64,000 bases of DNA from Bacteroidia bacterium (GTDB lineage Bacteria; Bacteroidota; Bacteroidia; AKYH767-A; OLB10): positions 1 through 64,000 of the forward strand of contig JAEUTI010000005.1 of assembly GCA_016788065.1 (NCBI GenBank), read 5' to 3'. Below, piece by piece: positions 53,721-62,134 of this stretch. The notes beneath the pieces were generated by a model. The model worked only from the letters and a program-made list of their open reading frames with translations, made no database searches and was not told where the DNA came from. Every line of letters starts with the position of its first letter. Positions within the stretch are counted from its first letter, which is position 1. The position numbers were made by a program, and so were the translations under genes.

Positions 53721-53912
53721 TCACTTAATGATTGAATTTTCCAGTCCATATCGAATCAGCAATGCCGTATTCTTTAGTCCCAGTTTTCGCAAAATATTTT
53801 TACGATGGGTGCTTACGGTCTTATGACTTATATCCAACTTCTCTCCAATCTCACGGTCAGTCATGCCGTCTGCAATCAATTGCGTTACTTCAATTTCTCT
53901 GGGTGATAACAT
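53721..53912 (-). CDS. Solo LuxR/NarL-type DNA-binding protein, receiver-less
   Basis: 63 residues, consisting only of the LuxR-type HTH (LSPREIEVTQLIADGMTDREIGEKLDISHKTVSTHRKNILRKLG). An in-frame TAA is two codons upstream, so no receiver domain is lost by a wrong start. By hand, 27 of 61 aligned residues match the HTH of the response regulator encoded 190 nt upstream, including the recognition helix TVxTHRKN. A receiver-less copy could compete for the same sites or act as an unregulated activator. Its promoter carries operator site B. It lies between the two-component operon and the tail-fibre operon. Confidence 0.85.
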   Translation of the reverse strand: MLSPREIEVTQLIADGMTDREIGEKLDISHKTVSTHRKNILRKLGLKNTALLIRYGLENSIIK

Positions 53913-53934
53913 AAGTTAAAATAATTTGCTGCTA

Positions 53935-53985
53935 CAAAAATGCTGCGATTTAAAAACAGGGACAATACACCAAAAACGGTAATTG
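53935..53985 (-). promoter_or_regulatory. Promoter with palindromic operator (site B)
   Basis: The -7 box is CATTTTTG (53935-53942, one mismatch). The operator is 53963-53985 (plus strand CAATACACC, then CGGTAATTG). The near edge is again 20 nt from the -7 box. Autoregulation of the solo HTH gene is possible. Confidence 0.6.
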
Positions 53986-54099
53986 CAAAAAATAAAAGCT
54001 ACCGTTTAATTCTGAAGTAAAAAGACAAATTTGTGCACCATCAATAAACCCGGAAAATAATTTCGGTTTGCCTGATAGAAATATTTTATCGTTAATTTC

Positions 54100-54756
54100 C
54101 TAAATCAGTTTATTATCAAAAGCAAACTTAACCAATGCCGCGGTGTTGGGAACTTTTAGCTTAGCCAGCATGTTTTTACGATGGGTATTAACTGTTCGAT
54201 CCGATAAAAATAAGGTTTCAGCTATCTGGCCATCTGTTAACCCTTCAGAAATTAATTTCAGAATTTGTCGCTCCCTTTCCGTAATTATACTCTCTGAAAA
54301 ACGAATATAGGCTGTTTTCGATTTGTCTGAATTAACGGAATCTCCAAACAAATGCGATAAGGAAGGAGTGATGTAAGTGTTGTTCTTTAAAACGGCTTTA
54401 AAGGCATGAATTAAATCTTCGGGACCTGAATTTTTAAGTACATATGCATCTGCACCGGCTTTTAGTGCTTTACCTACCATCGAAGGATTATCAAGCATGC
54501 TTACTATAATAATTTTTACATCCTTACAAACCATCTTGATCTCTTTGGTCGCCTCAATGCCATCAATTAATGGCATATTGATATCCATCAAAACTATATC
54601 ATACTCTCCATGCCTGCATTTCTCAATAGCTTCCTTACCATTAAGAGCAGTTCCACTTACATCCAGATATACCTCATCCTGAAGAATATGCCTGATTCCT
54701 TCAATAAATAAACGGTGATCATCTGCCACCAGTAATTTATACTTTTGTTGTTGCAT
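54100..54756 (-). CDS. NarL/FixJ-family response regulator
   Basis: 218 residues from the Met at 54756 (an ATG at 54774 would add six residues and overlap the kinase gene further). The receiver (about 1-115) has the acidic pair in VADDHRLF, phospho-acceptor D58 (VLMDINMPLIDG), the conserved S/T in IIIVSML and K in YVLKNSG. The LuxR-type HTH (about 150-215) reads ITERERQILKLISEGLTDGQIAETLFLSDRTVNTHRKN. It is the cognate of the overlapping HisKA_3 kinase. I infer that it binds the CAATAC(A/C)C palindromes nearby. It overlaps the end of the kinase gene by 20 nt. Confidence 0.94.
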   Translation of the reverse strand: MQQQKYKLLVADDHRLFIEGIRHILQDEVYLDVSGTALNGKEAIEKCRHGEYDIVLMDINMPLIDGIEATKEIKMVCKDVKIIIVSMLDNPSMVGKALKAGADAYVLKNSGPEDLIHAFKAVLKNNTYITPSLSHLFGDSVNSDKSKTAYIRFSESIITERERQILKLISEGLTDGQIAETLFLSDRTVNTHRKNMLAKLKVPNTAALVKFAFDNKLI

Positions 54757-56626
54757 AGCTGACAGGTATTTCAATTATTGCTCTGAATCCATTCTCGGGC
54801 CGGGTATCCCATTCAACAAAACCACCCATTGCAGATGCCCGGCTTTCAACATTGCTCAATCCGTAACCTCTTTTTATTTTTTGTATGTCGAAGCCTTTCC
54901 CATCATCTTCATATAACACCACAAATGAATCATCCCTTACCAATAATTCCAGAGTAACTTTACTTGCTCCGGCATATTTCAAAGTGTTATTAATCAACTC
55001 CTGTGTTATTCTGAAAACTGTGTGTTCCAGTTTGTATTCCAGTCGCTTCTCTATACCATGATGTGATAACGAAAAATTTATCAGTTGTAAATGATTTACC
55101 TTGTTAACCAGTTCTTCCGTTGCAACTATTATTCCTTTGTCTTGCAAGGTAGAAACCTGTAAATCATCCATGATCCTTCGCAGGTCTGTAATTGATCCAT
55201 CTATTAACGAAAGTGAATTGTCAATTATAGTTTTGGTATCTTCATTTTTATCATTCGCCTTGATCTTGCTAAGATACAGTTTTGCCGTCGACAACTGAGC
55301 ACCCAAATCATCGTGCAACTCAGAACTGATACGTTTACGTTCATTCAACAATGCTTCCTGAGATTGTATGGTGCGCTTTAACTTATATCGATTGAAGAAT
55401 AGTCCGAAAAATACAATTATTACAACTATTCCTGAAATGAGTACCAGCTGCATCATGCTTTTCCTATCAAGCTGCTGCTGCTGAATTTCTTTATCCTTAT
55501 TCAGCAACTGAATTTGATTCTCTTTCTTCTCCGTTTCATATTGTGTTTGCATCTCTGCAATTGCTTCTGCTTTAGAAATGCTAAATACCGAATCGTTGTA
55601 TGATATGTATTGCTGTTGATATTTATAGGCTTCTCTAAAATCACCTTTTGCAACATATTGTACAGCCAGCTCCATAGCATTCTTTGCCGACAATTGGATA
55701 TCTCCAATAGCTTCCGAATGCATCAGACTCTGCTTGAGGTAATATACAGCACTATCGGGCTTATTCATCTTCCCAAATAAAATCCCCAAATTACCATAAT
55801 CAATTGCAGCTGCCGGCACATCTTCCTCTTCCAAATGGTAGAACAATGACTGCTTCATGTAGTAAACTGCACTATCATAAACATCCATACTCATAAAAGT
55901 AGTTGCAAGATCGCCGATAGCATAATACCGGTTTCGGTCATCTTCTAAAATAGTAGCAATGGCAATGGCTCTGCGATAAATTGGCAATGCTGATGTATAT
56001 TCTTTCTTAGCATACCAAATTCCCCCTTCGTTGATTAAACATTTCAAGACACCGGTTGAATCTTCCTCTTCTTCATATAGCGCTCTTGCCTGATGGTTAA
56101 ATTTCAAAGCCAATTCAAAATCACGGTTCTTTTCATATGCAATTCCAATATTCATGGAATACATTGCCTGAGCAGATTTTAATTTTAATGATTCAGCAGA
56201 TTTTAAAGCTTTCATTAAATAAAAAGAGGCCGAGTCATACTCCGCCATCTTACTAAATACCATTCCTATATTATTGTAAACCCGGGCAATCAGATCCTGA
56301 TCACCAATTTGCAAACGATATGTTAAACTCTTTTTGTAGTCTGCAATCGCCTGCTGATAATTGCCCGCATCTTTAGCTATGATTCCCAGCCGCACATAAC
56401 CATCGCCAAGCCCTTGCAAATAGTTAACCGGTGTCGATAATTCTATGGCCTTCCTGGCCAGCAATTCAGCTGTATCGGGATTCTCTTTCAACAATGCAAA
56501 ACTTTCAGCATTTAAATTATTGATAAATGCTGTATCCGCTTTACCCGATTGTGCAGCAATATTACCGGCATATAAAAGTATAGCCAAGAAAAGTAATCGC
56601 AACAACCTCTTGATTTCAGAACTCAT
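54737..56626 (-). CDS. HisKA_3 sensor histidine kinase with TPR sensor
   Basis: 629 residues. A signal/anchor segment (ending NIAAQS) leads about 300 residues of TPR repeats (AIADYKKSLTYRLQIGDQDLIARVYNNIGMVFSKM and similar). A coiled coil and one membrane helix (MMQLVLISGIVVIIVFFGLFF) follow. The HisKA_3 domain has SELHDDLGAQLSTAKLYL with phospho-acceptor H438. The HATPase shows QELINNTLKYAGAS and EDDGKGFD, then GYGLSNVESRASAMGG. The layout matches NarX-type kinases with a periplasmic TPR sensor. It pairs with the response regulator that overlaps its end. Promoter not identified. Confidence 0.95.
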   Translation of the reverse strand: MSSEIKRLLRLLFLAILLYAGNIAAQSGKADTAFINNLNAESFALLKENPDTAELLARKAIELSTPVNYLQGLGDGYVRLGIIAKDAGNYQQAIADYKKSLTYRLQIGDQDLIARVYNNIGMVFSKMAEYDSASFYLMKALKSAESLKLKSAQAMYSMNIGIAYEKNRDFELALKFNHQARALYEEEEDSTGVLKCLINEGGIWYAKKEYTSALPIYRRAIAIATILEDDRNRYYAIGDLATTFMSMDVYDSAVYYMKQSLFYHLEEEDVPAAAIDYGNLGILFGKMNKPDSAVYYLKQSLMHSEAIGDIQLSAKNAMELAVQYVAKGDFREAYKYQQQYISYNDSVFSISKAEAIAEMQTQYETEKKENQIQLLNKDKEIQQQQLDRKSMMQLVLISGIVVIIVFFGLFFNRYKLKRTIQSQEALLNERKRISSELHDDLGAQLSTAKLYLSKIKANDKNEDTKTIIDNSLSLIDGSITDLRRIMDDLQVSTLQDKGIIVATEELVNKVNHLQLINFSLSHHGIEKRLEYKLEHTVFRITQELINNTLKYAGASKVTLELLVRDDSFVVLYEDDGKGFDIQKIKRGYGLSNVESRASAMGGFVEWDTRPENGFRAIIEIPVSYATTKV

Positions 56627-56740
56627 ATATGTGTTTCAGCCTACTAATATAAATGATTTTTTGCTATTCGTGTGTTGTCTGAATTATATTTCTGGTCAAA
56701 TTAAAGTGGATTCTATTCTTACTCAGGTAATCAATCACCA

Positions 56741-57004
56741 TCCTTCGATCCGCCAGCCGGCGGACTCAGGGCGACGCTTGCCACTTGCCACTCTTTGACT
56801 ATGCTCAGGGCAGCGCTTACAATTCGTCACTTGCCACTTGTCCCTTGCCACTTGTCACCCATCGGCTTCGCTCAGGGCGGCGCTTGCCACTTGTCACTTG
56901 CCACCCATCGGCTTCGCTCAGGGCGGCGCTTGTCACTTGCCACTTGTCACTTGCCACTTGCCACTTGTCACCCATCGACTTCGCTCAGGGCAGCGCTTGC
57001 CACT
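56741..57004. repeat. Compound tandem repeat array (26-bp core plus heptamers)
   Basis: Three good and two diverged copies of a core of about 26 bp (CCCATCGGCTTCGCTCAGGG plus C(G/A)GCGC; best at 56858-56883, 56904-56929 and 56971-56996, diverged at 56741-56777 and 56792-56816) alternate with runs of a heptamer, CACTTGC or CACTTGT. Core and heptamer runs abut directly. All three forward frames stay open here, giving chance peptides like LRSGRRL, so no gene is implied. Core-like sequences of this type (GCTTCGCTCAGG) are dispersed in many Bacteroidota. A second copy of the core is at 62264-62290. Confidence 0.85.
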
Positions 57005-57040
57005 AATGTGCACTTACATTTTTTTACTTAAGCACACCCA

Positions 57041-57074
57041 TCATCAAATCATCAAATCATCAAATTATCAAATC
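57041..57074. repeat. Octamer tandem repeat TCATCAAA
   Basis: Three exact copies of TCATCAAA and one TTATCAAA, then TC, ending 10 nt before the stop codon of the 57084 gene. Upstream, TTTTTTACT and AGCACA link it to the 26-bp array. The same order occurs at 62264-62399. Confidence 0.8.
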
Positions 57075-57083
57075 AATCGTAAT

Positions 57084-57752
57084 TTATCCTTCACCTGAAG
57101 CATCACCTTCTGAACCATGTGTGGTTCCGTGACCTTTTCGATCGACATTGCCATCTGAATCCAATATAATTACCTCAACAATTATATTCTCAAGTACCGG
57201 GTCATAACCTGTTTCGGAATTCAAAATCTGATTGTGGTCATAAAATCCTCCACTTCCATCACCTGTGATTTTATACGTCAGAATGACACGTGCCTCATAA
57301 GTATCAAAATTCTCAGGAAGCTCAACCCTTTCTAACTTGACATCCATTGGAATATCAGTAGCAATGTTTACTTGCACCTCATCTGTACTGTTAACTTTTA
57401 GAAAGGTATAGGGCACAGGGTATGGAGCATTTCCTTCGGTTGAAAAATCACCATCCAAAGGTTTCACTGTATGAAAGCCAAGTAATCTTCCATTCTCATC
57501 ATGTAATCTGACGGTGGTTTTTTCCATAGCACGCATTTCATCATTCATTCGAATCTGCATTGGAAAATCTCGTTGTACTCCATCTTCATCGTCAATGAAA
57601 TAATCGAGGAAAACAGTGTCTTCATTATATGAAATTATTGGTGACTCCTCTGTAAATCCATGGTTTTCTTCTATCTTGTAGATGAATTTTATAATTGGTT
57701 CACTTTCGCTTTTGTCAACCCATACATAGGGCTTATTGGGAATTAAGTTCAT
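57084..57752 (-). CDS. Uncharacterised partner of the subtilase
   Basis: 222 residues, acidic, no signal peptide or membrane helix. It begins MNLIPNKPYVWVDKSESEP and contains two beta-rich blocks (about 45-120, with RDFPMQIRMNDEMRAMEKTTVRLHDENGR; and 125-190, with VEVIILDSDGNVDRKG). It ends in a Gly/Ser/Glu-rich tail (HGSEGDASGEG). I do not recognise a family. The start is 10 nt after the stop of the S8 peptidase gene, so the pair is probably one operon. A role as substrate, inhibitor or chaperone of the peptidase is possible but not shown. Confidence 0.75.
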   Translation of the reverse strand: MNLIPNKPYVWVDKSESEPIIKFIYKIEENHGFTEESPIISYNEDTVFLDYFIDDEDGVQRDFPMQIRMNDEMRAMEKTTVRLHDENGRLLGFHTVKPLDGDFSTEGNAPYPVPYTFLKVNSTDEVQVNIATDIPMDVKLERVELPENFDTYEARVILTYKITGDGSGGFYDHNQILNSETGYDPVLENIIVEVIILDSDGNVDRKGHGTTHGSEGDASGEG

Positions 57753-57762
57753 GGCAGGCAGG

Positions 57763-58932
57763 TTATATTAAATTTAAAGATTTGTAAATATTTAATCTGG
57801 TGTATCGCATCTTGTCGTAAGAACGATTTGCCGGAGCCAATTCATTGGTTACCGGATTTAGAGGGCCAACGTTCTGAAATACGTCACATCCATCATGAAG
57901 AGCATCCTTCAGTTTTTCCAATGGCATCAGTTGTTTGGTATTCATCATCCACTTTTGCTGCATCAATATTATTGCACCTGATAGAATAGCTGCTGATACA
58001 CTTGTTCCGGATGTGATAGAATATACAGCATCCGGATCATTAGAATTGTTTAGTGAAACTGAACATGCTCCGGGAGCAAAAATTAATTTTTCATTTACCC
58101 CCTTAAACATTCCTAAAACATCATGCAGAAATGGTGACCGGTACCGCTGAGAAAATGTTGTAATTGCATTTGTTGGTAGATTTTTAAACTGATAATTAAA
58201 GTGTGCTCCCGCCGCAATTACATCCGGATGAAATGCAGGATATCCCAGTCCATCTTCTCTAACAAACTCAAATGCATTGCCTGCAGAAACTACTACCGGT
58301 ATATTCCGTTCCTTTAATTTACGAATCGACTCAAAAATTCTATGCTTTCCAAATTTTGATTTATTAACCTGTGCATCCAATCCGTTAAATGAAATATTCA
58401 CCACACCAATTTTTGCATTGGATCCTGTTCCTTCATCCAGCAACTGATGTACTTTTTGTAGCGCAAGATAAATTGATTTCCACGTGGCTGAACCCGACTT
58501 TTCATTCGTGACTTTTATGGAAATTATTTCTGCATCAGGTGCGATGCCTATGCAAGAAATTTTCGAATCTTTTGCAGCAATAATTCCTGCCATGTGCGTA
58601 CCATGTCCATAATTATCATTTACATCACTCTCGTTTCCATTGGTCGATAACCGGAGTTTTATGTTTCTCCTTAGCATCTGATGCTCAAAAATTCCCGAAT
58701 CTATGATTACCACACTAATTCCTTTACCCGTTAATTCAGGATGATGCTTTCTGACACTATCCAACATCGTTTGCTCTTCGGTAAGAGTATCACTTGTTAT
58801 GTTATGTATTGGTATTGGTTTCTGTAATGCCGGTAATCCCTTTGGCATGGTATACCTATTAGCATATTTCCCTCTGTACAATGGCTTTAATTCACTGTAC
58901 ATTTTGCCGTTAAACTTTAAAAATGGACCCAT
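57763..58932 (-). CDS. Subtilisin-like (S8) serine peptidase without signal peptide
   Basis: 389 residues. The catalytic triad reads D78 (VVIIDSGIF), H110 (GHGTHMAGII) and S311 (SGTSVSAAIL), with the oxyanion-hole N219 (SAGNAFEF). All S8 key residues are present, so activity is expected. The first 70 residues hold a short pro-like region but no signal peptide, Tat motif or lipobox, and no sorting domain follows. The enzyme is therefore predicted to be cytoplasmic, unlike most subtilases. A second uncharacterised gene follows 10 nt later. Its leader has two promoters, one carrying operator site A. Confidence 0.9.
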   Translation of the reverse strand: MGPFLKFNGKMYSELKPLYRGKYANRYTMPKGLPALQKPIPIHNITSDTLTEEQTMLDSVRKHHPELTGKGISVVIIDSGIFEHQMLRRNIKLRLSTNGNESDVNDNYGHGTHMAGIIAAKDSKISCIGIAPDAEIISIKVTNEKSGSATWKSIYLALQKVHQLLDEGTGSNAKIGVVNISFNGLDAQVNKSKFGKHRIFESIRKLKERNIPVVVSAGNAFEFVREDGLGYPAFHPDVIAAGAHFNYQFKNLPTNAITTFSQRYRSPFLHDVLGMFKGVNEKLIFAPGACSVSLNNSNDPDAVYSITSGTSVSAAILSGAIILMQQKWMMNTKQLMPLEKLKDALHDGCDVFQNVGPLNPVTNELAPANRSYDKMRYTRLNIYKSLNLI

Positions 58933-58998
58933 AATAAATTGATTTAGATTAAATTAGACAGATTTTCGGATATTCATGCAGCAGATGCTCATCCTGAA

Positions 58999-59006
58999 CA
59001 AACATA
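58999..59006 (-). promoter_or_regulatory. Proximal -7 box for the S8 operon
   Basis: TATGTTTG on the minus strand is an exact -7 match 67 nt before the start codon. No palindrome lies at its -33 position. Confidence 0.5.
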
Positions 59007-59071
59007 ATAATTAGTTTAATCGTACCCTAATTAAGTTATATGCACAAGTTTGTATCATGCTATTTCCTTCG

Positions 59072-59123
59072 CAAATCTCCCAACTTGCAAAAAAGTGGGC
59101 AATACACCAAAAGGGGTATATTG
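59072..59123 (-). promoter_or_regulatory. Distal promoter of the S8 operon with palindromic operator (site A)
   Basis: The -7 box is GAGATTTG (59072-59079, one mismatch). The operator is 59100-59123 (plus strand CAATACACC, then GGGGTATATTG), the longest of the four with arms of 8 bp and GGGC/GCCC extensions beyond. The near edge is 20 nt from the -7 box. A transcript from here would have a leader of about 130 nt with only two short reading frames (15 and 18 codons). Confidence 0.58.
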
Positions 59124-59237
59124 CCCATCTATCAAAACCTACAGTTTGAAATCAGCAACACGGCAATATTGCTGGAGTTGTAGTATAGCCCAATAATTAA
59201 AAAGCCGTTCTTTTGACACACACATTATTAAAGGCAC
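59124..59237. other. Spacer between the S8 operator and the PKD gene
   Basis: Rest of the gap 58933-59237. AAAAGCCGTTCTTTT (59200-59214) is a short imperfect hairpin past the PKD gene stop on the minus strand, too weak to call a terminator. No gene is seen. Confidence 0.4.
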
Positions 59238-61853
59238 TCACCTGATAAGCGCCAGCGTTCCATTTCGAGAATGTGTATTTCCATAAATATCTTTAACCTT
59301 TGCAAACCAGGTATAAATTCCTTCCTGCATTTGACCTTTGTTGTCATATCCGTCCCATACAGGATTCACTTGCGAGCTATTAAATAATATCTCGCCCCAG
59401 CGATTGCAGATATAAAATTCCAGTTCACTAACTGCAACTCCCGTTACACCATAAAAATCGTTTATGCCATCGCCGTTAGGTGTGAATGCATTCGGAAACC
59501 AGATGGCAAATTCCTCCAGAATTTCAACCGGCTTAATTGTTACTGCACTACATCCATCCCCTGAAACAGTTCTCAATTCGGTATAATATATACCTTTGCC
59601 GGGAAATTTATGTTTGGGATTTTCTTCCTCTGAAATAGCTCCATCCCCAAAATTCCAATACCTGCTTACCGAATTACCTGAACGATCAATAAATTGTACA
59701 TCCGGCATGATCGCTGTTCCCGGTTGTAATGTATATGTAAAATCAGGATCGGGTAATGGGAATGCAGTTATTTCATTCTGACGAATCAGCGTGTCTCTGC
59801 AACCATACGAAGAGGTACTGATTAATTGAACCGGATAAGTTCCTGCTGTGAATGTGGTCATTGGAATTTCTTCGGTCGAGACTACTCCATTCCCAAAATC
59901 CCATTCATAGGTAGTTATGTTTCCACTTGGGCTTGTAGATGTTGGAGTAAAATCAACTGCTAAAGGTTCACATCCTGCATTTAGAGAAGCAGTAAAATCT
60001 GAAACCGGCAATTCCCAAACGGATACTTGCCTTGTAATAGAATCAATACAATTTAAATCAGATGTTACTATGAGCTGAACATCATATAATCCCGGAGCAG
60101 CATAGGTGTGCCATGAAGCTGCATAACCATTTTGAATTGAACCATCTCCAAATCGCCATTCACGTTGCAAAATGTATCCTGTACTGACTTCGCTTTGATC
60201 CAGAAAAACCGCTGGTGACTGATCACAGGCTGAGTGAGATTCAAAATCTACTTCTGGCAAGTCAGGAACAATCACATCCATGTTTTGTACTGTTGCAACT
60301 CCATTCCACGAATACATCGTTATAGTAACCGGATAAGTGCCAGGCTGAGGAAAAGTATGCATCGGACTAACAGTAGTGTCAGGCATACTGCCATCATTAA
60401 AATTCCATACAACAGAAAACACAGGACCACAGCTGATATCAAATAAAGTTGAAAAAATAACTTCCGTCGTTTCACAATTTGACTGATAAGTTACGTTTGC
60501 TGCAGGTTCAATTCGCGGAAGTAAAAGCTTTTGCATGGAGTCACGGCACCCATGATCCGATTCCACATACAAAGTAACCTCAAATGGTCCAGGTGTTGTG
60601 AAAATATGTTGAGCATTGGAAGTATATAGATTGGAAGTGGTATCACCAAAATCCCAAATGTATTGTTGCAGTGTTCCGGAAATAATTGATGAGGTGCTAC
60701 TGAAATAAGAATTATCATCAATGCAACCCGGAACGAAAGTAAAATCAACAACAGGTGCAGGCCATATATAAATATTCCTTTCCAGTGTGTCGCTGCAATT
60801 CGAATTGAACACAATCAATTTCACAGTATAATTCCCGGGAGCATTATAAATATGAACCGGATGCTGGTCGCTTGAAGTATTGCCATCACCAAACTCCCAA
60901 AGCCATTGCTGAATTGGTGTTCCTGTCAATACATAACTTGAATCAATAAAACGGGCTTCATTCATACAAGCAACAACTTCATAGAAACTGGCATTCAGGT
61001 TAGTAGGCATAATGGTTGTATTCAATGTAACCTGACAACCGGTAACTGAAGTCATTGTCACTGAATAAGTACTTCCCAAAACAGGATTTATTAAGGTCAC
61101 ATCAGGTAATGTATCACCATTACTCCATAGGTAACTTGCAAATCCTACCGGTGCATGCAATGAAATTGTGTTAGCTCCCGGACATAAATCACTTGAAATG
61201 GTAAAGGGACTGCAAAAGCAATCTATATAAGCATAACCAAAATGTCCGCCAACTCCACAATCGGCGGTAGTAAACTCGATGGTTATTTGTTGACCTACGT
61301 AGGCAGATAGTTCTATTCCAACAGTTGTCCACGGTTTTATTCGTAAATCCCCAATACTGACAAATCCCGGAATCGTTCCACTTGCAACAACATCATAGCT
61401 GCCACAGTTAACCGGATCATTATTCTGATCAAAAACACGAATTGAAAAACGGGGTTGCTCACTTGGTCCGTGTCCCGGATCTTCAAGAACTACTGCATAG
61501 CGATAAATAAACAATGCCTGATCAGGTGTTACTAAAAAAGTATAGGAAAGTCGTTCAGCCTGCGCGCCAACATTGGAATTACCTAATCGTGCACTAAACT
61601 GGCCACCTGGAGCCACCAAAGGAATTAATCCCTGAGATTGCGGATCAAATCCCGGGCCCGAAACAATTGTGTGCCTTCCGCTTACAATTCCATTCATGGT
61701 TGTATTTACGGGACAACAATTGCCGATCATTCCGGTCCAGTTGCTGAAATTATTTAATTCAAAATCTGAATTTGTACAGGAGCTGACTGTTTGAGCAGTG
61801 CTGGTTGTTGCAGCTAATAACAAGAGCAAACACACATGATAATATCGCTTCAT
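59238..61853 (-). CDS. Large secreted PKD-domain protein with type B T9SS sorting domain
   Basis: 871 residues from the Met at 61853 (MKRYYHVCLLLLLAATTSTAQ, a good signal peptide); an upstream Met at 61892 is rejected because it gives none. An N-terminal jelly-roll domain (about 20-215) leads to six or seven PKD repeats, each with the W(E/D)FGDG...(V)HIY motif (WLWEFGDGNTSSDQHPVHIY, YEWDFGNGVVSTEE, RYWNFGDGAISEEENPKHKF). The C-terminal about 90 residues (WFPNAFTPNGDGINDFYGVTG to EGIYTWFAKVKDIYGN and LALIR) are the CHU_C/gliding-associated type B sorting domain. It should be exported by T9SS and attached at the surface, probably as an adhesin. Confidence 0.92.
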   Translation of the reverse strand: MKRYYHVCLLLLLAATTSTAQTVSSCTNSDFELNNFSNWTGMIGNCCPVNTTMNGIVSGRHTIVSGPGFDPQSQGLIPLVAPGGQFSARLGNSNVGAQAERLSYTFLVTPDQALFIYRYAVVLEDPGHGPSEQPRFSIRVFDQNNDPVNCGSYDVVASGTIPGFVSIGDLRIKPWTTVGIELSAYVGQQITIEFTTADCGVGGHFGYAYIDCFCSPFTISSDLCPGANTISLHAPVGFASYLWSNGDTLPDVTLINPVLGSTYSVTMTSVTGCQVTLNTTIMPTNLNASFYEVVACMNEARFIDSSYVLTGTPIQQWLWEFGDGNTSSDQHPVHIYNAPGNYTVKLIVFNSNCSDTLERNIYIWPAPVVDFTFVPGCIDDNSYFSSTSSIISGTLQQYIWDFGDTTSNLYTSNAQHIFTTPGPFEVTLYVESDHGCRDSMQKLLLPRIEPAANVTYQSNCETTEVIFSTLFDISCGPVFSVVWNFNDGSMPDTTVSPMHTFPQPGTYPVTITMYSWNGVATVQNMDVIVPDLPEVDFESHSACDQSPAVFLDQSEVSTGYILQREWRFGDGSIQNGYAASWHTYAAPGLYDVQLIVTSDLNCIDSITRQVSVWELPVSDFTASLNAGCEPLAVDFTPTSTSPSGNITTYEWDFGNGVVSTEEIPMTTFTAGTYPVQLISTSSYGCRDTLIRQNEITAFPLPDPDFTYTLQPGTAIMPDVQFIDRSGNSVSRYWNFGDGAISEEENPKHKFPGKGIYYTELRTVSGDGCSAVTIKPVEILEEFAIWFPNAFTPNGDGINDFYGVTGVAVSELEFYICNRWGEILFNSSQVNPVWDGYDNKGQMQEGIYTWFAKVKDIYGNTHSRNGTLALIR

Positions 61854-61892
61854 AATATCCGGTTTTAGGTCACAAAAAACTCTAAATCCCAA

Positions 61893-62134
61893 TTACCCTT
61901 CGTAGTGATAATCAGGAAAACCATTTTTATGATACGCGCATCTAAAATGTGAAATGAAAGTAAATAAAAAAATAACTCCGTGTAAATTATTTGATCAACT
62001 ACTCTTTTCTGTTTGTGAATAGAGTTATTTGGTAGGTGATGAAATAAAGTTAAGATTATTAATTAACAGTATTGATTTATTAATCAGTTTTCGGTTGCTA
62101 AACGAATTTATTGCAAACATAATTTCATTCACCT
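61893..62134. other. Intergenic AT-rich region before the PKD gene
   Basis: Nothing gene-like was found. It holds the upstream region of the PKD gene (start 61853). No -7 box of TAnnTTTG type was convincing here. Confidence 0.5.

Noticed and set aside
56741-57004. Possible CRISPR array
   Set aside because: The intervals between cores are themselves heptamer repeats rather than unique spacers, cores vary, and no cas gene is near.
56785-57098. Three overlapping plus-strand frames rich in LRSGRRLP
   Set aside because: They come from the tandem repeat array, where all forward frames lack stops; the peptides only repeat the DNA period.
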